From: Salinibacterium sp. TMP30
GTDB lineage: Bacteria; Actinomycetota; Actinomycetes; Actinomycetales; Microbacteriaceae
Length of the DNA stretch: 64,000 bases
Direction of reading: 5' to 3'
Assembly (NCBI RefSeq): GCF_038397785.1
Contig: NZ_CP151642.1
Location: 248,001-312,000, forward strand
In this document: positions 16,924-26,287 of the stretch, one piece after another
How positions within the stretch are numbered: the first letter of the stretch is position 1
Layout of the letters: the number at the start of each line of letters is the position of its first letter
Translations under genes and position numbers: made by a program
Notes under the pieces: generated by a model
What the model was told of the DNA's origin: nothing
Databases searched by the model: none
Seen by the model: the letters and a program-made list of their open reading frames with translations, nothing else

Positions 16924-17225
16924 CACTTGCGAAGAGAGGAATCGTGCTTACACTCACCTAGCGAAAACAGACAACGAAGTTGCTGGAACATAGGAGCCAT
17001 CGGCTCACCAATTGCTCGTTATCAACGAGCGTCGTTAGACCTTCTTGTGCTTGATCTTGGGTAGTAGCCGTTGGTCACGAAGAGACGCAGCTCGGACGCC
17101 AGCACCACAGCTCCTTTCGCGGAAAACTTTGCTGCGCAAACTTTGGCCACGGTGCGTTGCACTGTCAGCGGATTCGAACTGTTGGGCGTCTTCAGCCAAC
17201 AGGCGACAAACCCAAGGAGATCGCC

Positions 17226-17414
17226 ATAAATAAGAAGCCAGAACCTGACGTCGACGAATACTTCGCACCCGTCGATCCGATAGAAGGTTCGCAGTGCGAC
17301 AGCTGCCAGCAGGCAGCAAGTACCGGCGTAGCAGCCGGCACTTTACGCTGGGAAGGCGTTAACGCGATTCCACTGCGGAGCCCCATACCCAGGCGCGGTG
17401 TGGTTCTCCGCTGA
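17226..17414 (+). pseudogene. Decayed copy of the PVDP peptide gene
   Basis: The frame reads NKKPEPDVDEYFAPVDPIEG-SQCDSCQ, matching the peptides at 16728-16811 and 42618-42761. A strong AAGGAG site at 17213-17218 is followed six bases later by ATA where an ATG is expected, and the TAG that follows CDSCQ in the 42.7-kb copy is replaced by CAG, so the frame runs on to 17414 into antisense of the next gene. Both ends look mutated. ATA initiation cannot be fully excluded. Confidence 0.5.
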
Positions 17415-17667
17415 TGGAGTTCCATTGAATGGCCATGGCTCGCTCTGTCCATGCCACTGCGTCCGCTTCAACCCGAAGGGCTCACTCGGAGTATCGGACC
17501 CATGCCCAGACGGGGCGTGGGTTTTGTGTTCGAGTGAGGTCGAAACGACTCAGTTCCAGCTCTTCATCGTTCAATGAGTCCGGGGCGCTCGATGCCATTA
17601 TTCGCGCGATGATGTTCGCGTCCATTCGTTCATCGATCTGGCGCGCATAGCGCTTGCTGCTGCCCAC
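17359..17667 (-). pseudogene. Element-associated hypothetical protein interrupted by in-frame TGA
   Basis: The minus strand reads MGSSKRYARQIDERMDANII to WVRYSE, then TGA at 17484-17482, then continues in the same frame ALRVEADAVAWTERAMAIQW and further to a TAA at 17361-17359. The second half is tryptophan-rich and protein-like, so one 102-codon gene with a nonsense mutation is the simplest reading. The protein resembles small hypothetical proteins often found on actinobacterial plasmids and integrative elements; function unknown. Confidence 0.6.
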
Positions 17668-17776
17668 GACATCACCATAGGTGCGGCCGCCGACTAACTA
17701 TCCACAGCTTCCGGCAACGGCCCCCACGTGCGTGCGCGGTATCGCACGCTTAGATGACGACGAATTGGAGAGAGTC

Positions 17777-18100
17777 ATGTCTAGGTACGTATTCGCAGAT
17801 GAGCAAGGGCAGTCCTGGGCTGTGGGTTTCGATCCTTCGGTTGCCAGCTATTCCGCTCAGATTGACTCAACGAACGATGCTGTAACTGTCGTAGGCGATG
17901 GGTACGGCGAGGTCCACAGCGTTGACGATTTGAAGAAGAAACTGGAGCAGCGTGTGCAGCTGCCGGCCTCGATCGAGGACAAGCTTCGTGCGTGCGGACC
18001 CGAGCGCGTCACCGCTCTTCAGGCTGTCCGTGCACGTTCGCGGGTGCGGGGTATGGAACAGCACGTCCTCAGAGCAGCGCATGACGGCGTGGGCCTTTGA
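17777..18100 (+). CDS. Hypothetical protein of the mobile element
   Basis: Protein of 107 residues from ATG 17777, preceded by GGAG. The N-terminal half has alternating strand-like segments (MSRYVFADEQGQSWAVGFDP), and the second half is helical and basic. No family recognised and no signal peptide or membrane segment. It is flanked by an interrupted gene on the left and a zinc-ribbon protein on the opposite strand on the right. Confidence 0.55.
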   Translation: MSRYVFADEQGQSWAVGFDPSVASYSAQIDSTNDAVTVVGDGYGEVHSVDDLKKKLEQRVQLPASIEDKLRACGPERVTALQAVRARSRVRGMEQHVLRAAHDGVGL

Positions 18101-18158
18101 TCGCGCACAAAGTGCGACAGTGAACTGGCGGGCAGCCATGTGGCCTGCTCTGGTCTTC

Positions 18159-18593
18159 TCAACGAGGGGCCGGATGCAGCTCAACTAGCCCGCAGCGCGG
18201 ACAAGTGATTGTTCCGGGTTTCTCGAATCGATCGCCTGGCCGCCATTGGCGGTCGCGGCCGCACGATGGGCACGTCGTAATGGGGGAGGTCATCTCAGTT
18301 GTCAACGAGCTGGCCTCGACAGCTTCCTTCATCGCGTGATCGTGAATCTGCCGCTCACGATCATCGGCCGGCCAATCACGAAGCACGGCATGGATCGCGT
18401 CCGCTGAGACGAACGTTCGCACAGGGTGCTCGAGCTCACGGGCGACGAAGCGAGCCAGTCGGCGCCACTCGTCGACCGAGACAGACAATCCTTCGAGTTC
18501 CTGCGAGGCACAGCCATCGGCCAGTAAAGCCGCTCGGATAGTGAGTGTCAACGGGTGAACCGGCTTGCCGTTTAGTCCAATGACTGTTCCCAT
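18159..18593 (-). CDS. Zinc-ribbon protein of the mobile element
   Basis: Protein of 144 residues with an N-terminal helical region and a C-terminal zinc ribbon formed by CPSCG and CPRCG separated by about 23 residues (residues 110-138). Such single zinc ribbons bind nucleic acid or act in small regulators. No wider family recognised. The start MGTVIGLNGKPVHPL is the only ATG giving the full helical part. Confidence 0.6.
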   Translation of the reverse strand: MGTVIGLNGKPVHPLTLTIRAALLADGCASQELEGLSVSVDEWRRLARFVARELEHPVRTFVSADAIHAVLRDWPADDRERQIHDHAMKEAVEASSLTTEMTSPITTCPSCGRDRQWRPGDRFEKPGTITCPRCGLVELHPAPR

Positions 18594-18708
18594 ATGCGCA
18601 TCCTAATTAGTGCCCGGGCTGTGCTGATGAAGCGATCCAGTTTGTGGATAACGGAAGGGAGCTATCGGCTGTTGGCGACGGGAAGCAGAATCGTGAAGTG
18701 CTGGGGGA

Positions 18709-19392
18709 TCAGGACACTCGATCGATGAGGTCAGGGCCGTTTCCAGTCAGCGGTGCGATCTGGTGAGAGGTCAGGGAGCTTGCGACAGGGATTGCTGCCG
18801 CGACTGCGGCATCGACCAAAGTTTGACCGCCCGCTGTTGTGGGGGCGGTCCATTCGTCCCAGAAATCGCGGGGGAGTGTCACCGGGTTTCGATCATGCAG
18901 GTGGGCAAGCTCGGGAACGCTGGCCATGGTGAGGATCGTCGTTGACAGTGACCACGCATCATCGCCTTCCTTCGAAGGGTCCTTCCACCAGGAGAAAAGG
19001 CCCGCGAATCCGAGCAGGTCGCCTGCTGGGTCGTGGATGAAGTTGGGTGTTTTGGTTTTTCCTTCAGTGACCCATTCGAAGTAACCGGTCGCTGGCACGA
19101 TGGCGCGTTTGGATTTCACGGGGTTCTTCCACGTGGCTTTGTCGGTGATGTTTTCTGAGCGTGCGTTGAACGTGGGGAACTTCTGCGAGAGATCCTTCGC
19201 CCACGGGGCGACCAAGGACCACCGGGCAAGCTTGGTGCGATGTCCGTGTTCCTCATCCTCGAAGAGGATCGGAATCTGTGTGGTCGGTTTGATGTTCCAT
19301 GATGCGGACCATTCCCGGAAGTCGCCACCGGCAGCAACATATTCCTCGATCAGAGCATTGACTTTGTCATCAAGAGCAAACCGTCCGCACAC
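18709..19392 (-). CDS. SOS response-associated peptidase (SRAP, YedK/HMCES-like)
   Basis: SRAP protein of 227 residues, which forms a covalent link to abasic sites in single-stranded DNA through an N-terminal cysteine. Seen: CGRFAL at the start, FNARSE, GYFEW and the late LHDRNPVTLP motif. I choose GTG at 19392 rather than the ATG at 19398 because catalysis requires Cys2 exposed after methionine removal, and only the GTG gives M-C-G-R-F. In mobile elements SRAP may protect transferred single-stranded DNA. Confidence 0.88.
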   Translation of the reverse strand: MCGRFALDDKVNALIEEYVAAGGDFREWSASWNIKPTTQIPILFEDEEHGHRTKLARWSLVAPWAKDLSQKFPTFNARSENITDKATWKNPVKSKRAIVPATGYFEWVTEGKTKTPNFIHDPAGDLLGFAGLFSWWKDPSKEGDDAWSLSTTILTMASVPELAHLHDRNPVTLPRDFWDEWTAPTTAGGQTLVDAAVAAAIPVASSLTSHQIAPLTGNGPDLIDRVS

Positions 19393-19631
19393 GCACATGA
19401 GGGTACCCCCATTGCTGCGTCACTTGGTGGGTAGATTCGCGACACCAATTTGTCTCTACGACCATAGTTCGCTCCCTCGGCTGCGACCCTCCGTTCGCTA
19501 TTTGCAGACTCCTCCACTGCGTTCCCCCGCTTAGCAACCGCTTACTGCGGGTACTTCGCCTCCTCCGCTCTCTATTGCTCTACGTGCCCAACCGGCACCG
19601 CGAATCTGATAACCCAATAGAGAGAGAAACA
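19393..19631 (+). promoter_or_regulatory. Long pyrimidine-rich leader with ribosome-site-sequestering stem
   Basis: No gene is seen in these 239 bases. The sequence is rich in CTCC/CGTTCGCT runs like the other long leaders of the mobile regions. CTCTCTATTG at 19568-19577 is perfectly complementary to CAATAGAGAG at 19615-19624, which includes the purine-rich ribosome site of the gene at 19632. Translation control by structure is inferred. Confidence 0.5.
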
Positions 19632-19850
19632 ATGGCTAACTCACGCAACGAGATCTTCGACCTCGAAACGATCAGTACAACTATTTCCAATCACGCCCAC
19701 GCCGGCATCCGGTCTGACAGGTTGGCGGCGCGTGCACTTGATCTGGCAATGTTTGGAGGCATGGGATACGAACTCGTCTCCACTCTGAAGGTTGAGGGTG
19801 AAGGATCGATCGCGATTCTCGACACCCTCCAGCGGCGAAAGAGTGACTAA
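19632..19850 (+). CDS. DUF4177-like small protein
   Basis: Protein of 72 residues ending GGMGYELVSTLKVEGEGSI-AILDTLQRR, the pattern of DUF4177-type proteins (a short strand-helix-strand with a conserved GYE[LV]V turn). Function unknown. The ribosome site AGAGAGAAAC lies inside the leader stem. It precedes the restriction-modification gene by 90 bp. Confidence 0.55.
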   Translation: MANSRNEIFDLETISTTISNHAHAGIRSDRLAARALDLAMFGGMGYELVSTLKVEGEGSIAILDTLQRRKSD

Positions 19851-19940
19851 GTCTTTCTTGAGGGGGTGGCTTCTGCTGCCCCCTCGATGGGAGGGGTGCC
19901 GTTATCGCACAGAGTTCGGATACGCCGATAGGGTTTGGTT

Positions 19941-22298
19941 ATGCCTGACGCGGTGGATTTCTCCCTCCAATCGGCGCGTGCATTCGCGGACAAATACGCT
20001 TCAGCGAAGTCAGAGAAGCAACTCGCGCAGTCGTATTGGCGAGATTTCTTTGGCATGGTCTGCGGTATCGACGATCTCCTTGCGACGGGAGTCGAGTTCG
20101 AGCAGCCCGTCAAGTCAGCCGCAACAGGTATGACGAACTTCGTCGACGTGCTCTGGCCGGGCGTAGTTCTTGTCGAGCACAAAACCGCCGGCAAGGACTT
20201 GGACAAGGCAGAGACACAAGCCCGTGATTACCTCGTTTCGTTACCGCTAACACATCGCACCCCGGTCATCATCGTTTCTGACTTCGCTCATATTCGTATT
20301 GTCGAGGTACTCGCAGGTAGAAGCATCGAGTTCTCCCTAACCGAGCTGCCGGATCACCTTCACCGCATCGAGGCAATTGTGGGCAACCACGCCAAGGAAG
20401 CAGCGCGCCCCGAGGTTTCCGCTGACATTCAAGCCGTCCAGCTGATGGCTGACTTGTTCCTCGCCTTCGAGAAGGCCGGCTATAGCGGCCACGAGGTCAG
20501 CGTGTTTCTTGTCCGTGTGCTCTTTCTCCTATTCGGTGACGACACCCGCATGTGGAAGAGAGTGGGGCATGGCCTTTTCGCAGAGTTCATTTCCGACTCC
20601 TCGACTGACGGAATCGGGCTAGGCGGACGCATCCAAGAACTCTTCCAGGTCCTCGACACACCGCCCGAGAAACGGCCGTCGTCTCTCAATCCGAGACTCA
20701 CTGACTTCCCGTATGTCAACGGGGGACTCTTCTCCGAATACCTCCACGTCTTCTCCTTCACTGAAGAAATGCGCGATTCGCTGGTTAACGCATCGGCCTA
20801 TGACTGGTCGAAAATTAGTCCCGCCATCTTTGGCTCGATGTTCCAAACCATCAAAAGCAAAGAAGACCGCCGCGCGCTCGGTGAGCACTACACCTCAGAG
20901 GCGAACATCCTGAAGGTGATTCGTCCGCTCTTCCTCGACGACTACCTCGAACGACTTCGTAAAGCTTGGGAAAGCCCCGCGGCGCTCAAGCGCTTGCGAT
21001 CCGCACTCGGCGTAAATCATTACCTCGATCCTGCCTGTGGCCCGGGAAACTTTCTCGTTGTTGCCTATAAACGGCTACGTGACATCGAACTCAAAATTGT
21101 GGCGCGACTCCAAGAGTTGGGAGGAACACAAGGCCAGGTTGGGCTCGATGGGTCGATTGGTCTGCAAGTTCACCTCTCCCAATTCCACGGGATCGAGTAT
21201 GAAGAATGGTCATCGCAAATTGCGACCGTGGCAATGTTCTTGGCTGACCACCAAGCGAATCTAGCTCTAGACGAAATCACAGGGGCTGCGCCTAACCGTT
21301 TCCCCATCACAGACAGCTCCATCATCGTGCACGACAACGCCCTGCAAGTGAACTGGGCCGAGGTCTGCCCCATGGATGAAAACACCGTCATCATGGGCAA
21401 CCCACCCTTCTACGGCTCATTTCTGCAAAGCCCAGAACAAAAAGCAGACACGGTAAGCGTCTGGAAGGGAATATCCGGCAGCGGCAATCTCGACTATGTC
21501 GCAAATTGGTATTTGGTCGCTGCTCGACACATCGCGTCGACGGGCGGACGAGCCGCATTCGTCTCAACGAATTCCGTCACACAGGGTCAGCAGCCCGCAA
21601 TTATCTGGGGGCAGATAAATCCGCTGGGTGTTGCTATCGACTTTGCCCACCGCACGTTTTCGTGGACCAACGAAGCATCCGGCAAAGCAGCTGTGCACTG
21701 CGTCATCATCGGGTTCTCTGCTCGACCTAAACCGAAGAAGCTGCCGCTTTGGAACTATCCCACGGTAAAGGGTGACCCCGAGCTGGGCTGGGCAACCCAG
21801 ATCAACGCCTACTTACTAGATGCACCAAACACTTTGATCACTGCGCGCAGGAAGCCTCTCCACGCAGACACCCAGCCGATGGACTACGGCAGCAAGCCCA
21901 CAGACGGTGGCTCCCTTTCAAACATCAGCTCCGCCGAAGCCGACTACATAAAGGCGAACGATCCCGTAGCCGCAAAATATTTGCGCAGGCTCGTCGGGGC
22001 GCGAGAACTCATCCATAACGACGTGCGTTTCTGCTTGTGGCTTGTCGGGGCAAGCCCCGCAGACTTGCGAACTTCACCAACACTCGCCACACGCATCAAA
22101 GCCGTGCGTGCACTGCGAGAGGCGAGTCCGAAGAAAATGACTCAGCAGGATGCAGAACGCCCATCCGAGTTCCAAGAGATCCGCCAACCAACAACCAACA
22201 ACTGACTACATCGCCGTCCCTCTCCTTTCGTCAGAAGATCGGGAGTATGTTCCTGTTTCTCTGTTCACGCCCGAGACCATTGTGAATAATTTAGTTTC
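19941..22298 (+). pseudogene. MmeI-like single-chain restriction-modification enzyme, frameshifted and truncated
   Basis: Large DNA methyltransferase of the MmeI/type IIG style. An N-terminal nuclease-like pattern D69-x9-E79-x-K81 (VDVLWPGVVLVEHK) is followed by the methyltransferase motifs LDPACGPGNFL and NPPFYGS and part of the recognition region. A 7-bp tandem duplication CCAACAA at 22188-22201 shifts the frame to a stop at 22205. Removing one copy restores QPTTDYIAVPLLSSEDREYV, which matches the family. The restored frame is then cut by the IS3-family element at 22299, so the recognition domain is lost. Restriction and modification are probably dead. Confidence 0.85.
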
Positions 22299-22320
22299 TG
22301 AATCGCCCTGGGTTTCGTTC

Positions 22321-22814
22321 CTAGGTTTTCTCTTGGGAAGCGGTCGCTCTCAAGAGTGATTCAGCATCAGCGTAGTACTCGTTCTCGGCTTCGGTCGGGG
22401 TGCGGTAATCGAGCTCGGAATGAAGGCGCTGGTTATTCCACCACCACACCCATTCCAGCGTTGCGAGTTCGACCTGCTCGACGGTGCGCCACGGCCCGCG
22501 AGCACGGATCAGTTCCGTCTTGTAGAGCGCGTTGATGGCCTCAGCCATCGCATTATCGTAGGAGTCGCCGACGGTCCCTGTTGAGGGAATGGCGCCAAGT
22601 TCCACGATCCGGTCCGTGTAAACCAAAGCCATATAGTTTGATCCGTGATCGGAGTGATGGGTCAGCCCAGTGAGGTCGCCGTCGGCGTCGAAGGCGGCCA
22701 TGTCCAGTGCTTGAAGAGGCAGAATGTCGGCCTTCAGCGTCGCTGCGACATTCCAGCCCACGATACGACGTGAGAACACGTCAGTGACGAACGCGACATA
22801 GGCGAAGCCCTGCC
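22321..22814 (-). pseudogene. IS3 transposase OrfB, C-terminal part (split by IS30)
   Basis: Continuation of the IS3 OrfB integrase core after the IS30 insertion. It reads QGFAYVAFVTDVFSRRIVGW, then the second catalytic Asp in THHSDHGSNY and the Glu in DNAMAEAINALYKTE. Joined to the part at 24459-24888 through the 3-bp target CCT it restores YVRTWQGFAYVAF without loss. The IS3 is therefore inactive only because of the IS30 insertion. Confidence 0.88.
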
Positions 22815-22817
22815 AGG

Positions 22818-24455
22818 CTTGAATCCCAGCGATCGTCGCAACACTAGCGGCGAGGAGCGGGTATGCCTGCGAGGAAGTACACGGAGCAGCAGCGTCTTGA
22901 GTTCATGACTTTGATTGATCGTGGCGGCTCTGTTCGGGCGGCTGCGGTAGCAGTTGGCGCGCATCCCGATCGCGGCTATCAGTGGATGAAGCAGGCGGGG
23001 TTGTCAACGCCGCGCAGCACGCAGCGCAAATACACGGCGGCGGAGAAGGCGGAATTCTTCAAACGATTAGAGGAAGTGGGTAACGTCTCGGCGTTCGCGC
23101 GGGAGCTCGGCTTGAATCGGGTGAGTTGCTACGTCTGGGCGCATAAGGCCGGGATCTTCATGGCGGCCTATTCGGATGCGAAGCGGCAGGAGTTCCTCCG
23201 GTTGCGACGCGAGGGTGTATCCCGGCGTGAGGCCGCGGGCCGGCTCGGGATCGAGGCGCATCAGGCGCTGGACTGGGACAAAGGTATTCGGGTGTTTTCC
23301 AAGGGGCGCATCTACCCCGATCGTCGTATTGTGCTTTACCGTCCGGCCGAGAGACTGGCTAATGTGAAGAATCCAAGAACTGCGTGGGTGCAGGGTGGAC
23401 GAGTTGCTCTGGCCAGGGTCGAGCAGGTCATCGATTCCCGTTACCTCAGTCTGTTGGAGCGGGAACGTTTGAAGGATCTGCAGTCATTGGGGCTGTCTAT
23501 CAGGCGTATCGCGACGATGATGGGTCGCTCACCGTCGACGATCAGCCGTGAATTGCGGCGCAACACCGTCAGCCGGCATGGATACCTGCCCCACAACGCC
23601 CATCGAACGTCGGCCAAGCGACGAGAGCGTCCGAGGGCCTCGAAACTTGCCGCCAAGGGGCCGCTTCACGACTACGTCGAGGCAAAGCTGGCCAAGCGGT
23701 GGTCTCCGGAGCAGATCAGTCACCGGCTTCGGCGAGACTTTCCTCATGACGAGACAATGCGTGTGAGTGGCGAGACGATCTATCAGGCGATCTACGTCCA
23801 CCTGCATGGGGAACTGAAACGCGAGTTTGCCCGGTCGCTGCGGCGAGGTCGATCCGCCCGGAAGTCGCAACGTGATCCCCATGCCCGGGCCAGCCGGTTC
23901 GTTGATCCGATGACGCCATTGACTGAGCGGCCCGCGGAGGTTGAGAGTCGAGCGGTTCCCGGGCACTGGGAGGGAGATCTGATTGTTGGGGCGGGTAGCC
24001 GATCGGCGGTCGCGACCGTTGTCGAGCGCAGCACCCGATACGTTGTCCTCGGATATCTCCCGGTGGAGCGCACCGCGGAAGCTGTCAGAGACAGCCTCAT
24101 TGCAGCCTTTTCGGGACTCCCCTCGAGCCTTCGTCGCACGCTCACCTGGGATCAAGGCGCCGAGATGAGCGAACACAGCAGCGTCGCGATGGTGACGAAC
24201 ATGAAGGTCTACTTTTACGATCCTGCCTCACCCTGGCAGCGCGGCACGAATGAGAACACGAACGGGCTGCTGCGCCAATACCTACCCCGGCGCAGCGACC
24301 TCAGAATTCGAAGCCTCGAGGAACTCACCGCCATCGCGGACGAACTCAACGGGCGCCCCCGGAAATCCCTCAACTGGGACACCCCCGCGGAGCGCATAGC
24401 TGCTTTACTAAACACAACATAGACCAGACCGTTGCGACGATCGCTGGGATTCAAG
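22818..24455 (+). mobile_element. IS30-family insertion sequence, intact
   Basis: A 1638-bp element with perfect 25-bp inverted repeats beginning CTTGAATCCCAGCGATCGTC at 22818 and ending at 24455, flanked by AGG at 22815-22817 and 24456-24458. It carries one transposase and interrupts IS3 orfB. Intact ends and frame suggest a recent insertion. Confidence 0.93.
22863..24422 (+). CDS. IS30-family transposase
   Basis: Transposase of 519 residues. The N-terminal 150 residues hold two or three repeated HTH-like segments (EQQRLEFMTLIDRGGSVRAA; AEKAEFFKRLEEVGNVSAFA), longer than the classic IS30 protein. The IS30 HTH LSIRRIATMMGRSPSTISRE is near residue 220. The DDE residues are D in HWEGDLIVG, D in TWDQGAEM and E in TNENTNGLLRQYLP. 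It moves its own element by copy-out/paste-in in the IS30 manner. Confidence 0.93.
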   Translation: MPARKYTEQQRLEFMTLIDRGGSVRAAAVAVGAHPDRGYQWMKQAGLSTPRSTQRKYTAAEKAEFFKRLEEVGNVSAFARELGLNRVSCYVWAHKAGIFMAAYSDAKRQEFLRLRREGVSRREAAGRLGIEAHQALDWDKGIRVFSKGRIYPDRRIVLYRPAERLANVKNPRTAWVQGGRVALARVEQVIDSRYLSLLERERLKDLQSLGLSIRRIATMMGRSPSTISRELRRNTVSRHGYLPHNAHRTSAKRRERPRASKLAAKGPLHDYVEAKLAKRWSPEQISHRLRRDFPHDETMRVSGETIYQAIYVHLHGELKREFARSLRRGRSARKSQRDPHARASRFVDPMTPLTERPAEVESRAVPGHWEGDLIVGAGSRSAVATVVERSTRYVVLGYLPVERTAEAVRDSLIAAFSGLPSSLRRTLTWDQGAEMSEHSSVAMVTNMKVYFYDPASPWQRGTNENTNGLLRQYLPRRSDLRIRSLEELTAIADELNGRPRKSLNWDTPAERIAALLNTT

Positions 24456-24458
24456 AGG

Positions 24459-24888
24459 TGCGCACATACGTCACGTCAACGACCCAGAGCTTGCGCGGTG
24501 CATCAGCGTGGAAGCGTCGCTGCACGAGATCCGTGGGGCGTCGCCCTGCTGGATCCGATTTCGTCGTGAACACCCGCTTTGACCGTTTGACGCCGCGCAG
24601 CCCCTGGGCTCGCATGAGTCGCCCGGTCTGATCCCGGCCGATCTCCCAACCCTGCCGCTTCAGCAGGCGATGCATTTTCCGGACCCCGTAGACGCCATAG
24701 TTCTCGGCGTGAAGCCGTGCGATCTCGCCGCCGATTAGCTGATCCGACAGGGTTCTCGCCGACGCCGGGCGGCCTTTCGCCGCACGATACCCGCGGGCCG
24801 TCACGAATCCCACCTCAGCTGCGCGCATCGTGCGGCAGACGAGCTCGACCCCAAAACGATCCTTCATCACGTCGATGAAGCGGATCAT
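24459..24888 (-). pseudogene. IS3 transposase OrfB, N-terminal part (split by IS30)
   Basis: Start of IS3 OrfB with the HTH_21 segment (GVYGVRKMHRLLKRQGWEIG) and the first catalytic Asp in LWVVDVTYVRT, where the IS30 element begins. Its ATG overlaps the orfA stop (ATGA), unlike the usual minus-one frameshift fusion, although slippage could still occur. Confidence 0.88.
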
Positions 24889-25214
24889 CTCGACGAGGTG
24901 CGGCCGAGCTCGGTGGCGAAAAATACGCTCGCAGACCGCAGGATCTCGTTCGCCTTCTCTAGCTCCACGATCTGCTTCTTCAACCGTTTGATCTCCACCT
25001 GCGCCTCGGAGGTCGTCCCGGGCTCACGACCGGCGTCGATATTGGCACGCTTCTTCCATAACCGCAACGTTTCAGGATTCACGCCAAGCCGGCCGGCGAC
25101 ATGGCTGGCCGCAGCGAAATCAGACAGGTGATCAGGACGAGCCTGCGCGAGCATCCGCAACGCACGCTCACGAAAATCGGCTGGGTAAGGGTTAGTCATA
25201 GTTCCATCCTCCAA
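24885..25214 (-). CDS. IS3 transposase OrfA (HTH)
   Basis: Protein of 109 residues of the HTH_Tnp_1 family: [20 protein letters not shown], an HTH through [19 protein letters not shown], then a leucine-zipper helix [20 protein letters not shown]. It recognises the IS ends and regulates transposition. Intact, but its partner OrfB is split. Confidence 0.9.
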   Translation of the reverse strand: MEDGTMTNPYPADFRERALRMLAQARPDHLSDFAAASHVAGRLGVNPETLRLWKKRANIDAGREPGTTSEAQVEIKRLKKQIVELEKANEILRSASVFFATELGRTSSR

Positions 25215-25248
25215 AAGGATCAGACGGAACGAAACCCAGGGCGATTCA

Positions 25249-25636
25249 TTCTGCCCGAAGTGGTGCGCGAGGTCGGCAAGGACACCGAGGTGATGGTCGA
25301 CACCGGCATCATGAACGGTGCGGATGTCGTCGCCTCCCTAGCGCTTGGCGCAAAGTTCACGCTCGTGGGCCGCGCATACCTTTATGGCCTGATGGCCTGA
25401 TGGCCGGGGGTCGTGCCGGGGTCGATCGCACGATCCAGATCCTCTCGGACCAGGTCATCCGCACGATGAAGCTCCTCGAGGTCGCCACTGTCGAAGAACT
25501 CGAACCCAAGCACGTGACACAGCTTCAGCGACTGATCCCACGCGAGCTGTCGCCCCGGTTGGCTGCTGTTGAGGCACCTCCAAGAACCAACGTAATTGGT
25601 TTGGGTGGCCGCCCGAGCGATAGTATTGGTTCATGA
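25249..25636 (+). pseudogene. L-lactate dehydrogenase (FMN-dependent, LldD-like) C-terminal remnant
   Basis: The sequence right of the IS3 reads [41 protein letters not shown], the FMN-binding end of alpha-hydroxy-acid oxidases, where D-x-G-I and GR normally bind the phosphate. An 8-bp tandem duplication GGCCTGAT at 25386-25401 then shifts frame; correcting it gives [20 protein letters not shown] and the usual C-terminus. The N-terminal three quarters are missing. Confidence 0.85.
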
Positions 25637-25702
25637 ATGGAAACCGACTCCCTCAACCGGAATCAGGGTTCAGGCCGATAGATCCCAGAAAGCGGTAAAC
25701 AA

Positions 25703-26092
25703 ATGTCATTTGAAGTAATCGAAACTACCAATGCACCCGCCCCAGGCGGAGCATATTCACAGGCTGTAAAAGGTGGTGGTTTAGTCTCGTTCTCGGGTCA
25801 AGTCGGCCTGGAACCTGACTCGGGGGCACTGGCTGATGGTGTCGCCGCGCAGACGAGGCAAGCGCTAAAGAACCTAGACGCCGTCCTCAAGGCCGCACAC
25901 GTGAGTAAGGGCGATGTAATCAAAACAACCTGCTTTCTAACGGACATCGCAAACTTTGCCGAGTTTAACAAGGAGTACGAAGATTTCTTCGGGCCCTACA
26001 AACCGGCTCGCAGCACGGTAGGTGTCGGTCTCGCTGGTAGCTATCTAATAGAAATTGAAGCTTTCGCCATCGTCCCCGAAACCCAGCCATAA
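25703..26092 (+). CDS. RidA (YjgF/UK114) family deaminase
   Basis: Protein of 129 residues with the RidA fold: APAPGGAYSQAVKGGGLVSF at the start, and ARSTVGVGLAGSYLIEIEAFA near the end where family members have the catalytic Arg and Glu. RidA hydrolyses reactive imines/enamines made by PLP enzymes. A PLP-fold protein at 27316-28455 is nearby, so it may handle that enzyme's by-product. It comes right after the lldD remnant and may use a promoter in the remnant. Confidence 0.9.
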   Translation: MSFEVIETTNAPAPGGAYSQAVKGGGLVSFSGQVGLEPDSGALADGVAAQTRQALKNLDAVLKAAHVSKGDVIKTTCFLTDIANFAEFNKEYEDFFGPYKPARSTVGVGLAGSYLIEIEAFAIVPETQP

Positions 26093-26227
26093 TCGATTAA
26101 AGGGCTTTCTATTTAGGTACCCCGGCCGACCAACGTCCACTGGATGTCGTGTCTGGAGGGTCCAAAAGGCCTACATGTGGGACGTACTGATGGCTAAGGG
26201 TATCAACATAGAAAGCCCCTATCGATT
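26091..26227. repeat. 137-bp inverted-repeat unit after ridA (MITE-like or terminator)
   Basis: Near-complementary arms at 26091-26112 (AATCGATTAAAGGGCTTTCT...) and 26208-26227 (ATAGAAAGCCCCTATCGATT) enclose about 95 bp without a gene. The left arm overlaps the ridA stop codon. It could be a large terminator or a small non-autonomous element. No other copy was noticed in the window. Confidence 0.5.
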
Positions 26228-26287
26228 ATTAACACTATTGCGCCAATACTGCATGCGGTGGAATGTTTATCTGGGCAGTCGTGATTT

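Larger units (their letters stand above)
22299..25248 (-). mobile_element. IS3-family insertion sequence containing a nested IS30-family element
   Basis: Ends are perfect 23-bp inverted repeats beginning TGAATCGCCCTGGGTTTCGT at 22299 and its complement ending at 25248. The direct flanks are TTC at 22296-22298 and 25249-25251, a 3-bp target duplication. Without the nested element the IS is about 1.31 kb, normal for IS3, with orfA and orfB on the minus strand. Flanks belong to two unrelated genes (restriction enzyme left, lldD right), so a rearrangement preceded or accompanied the insertion. Confidence 0.9.
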
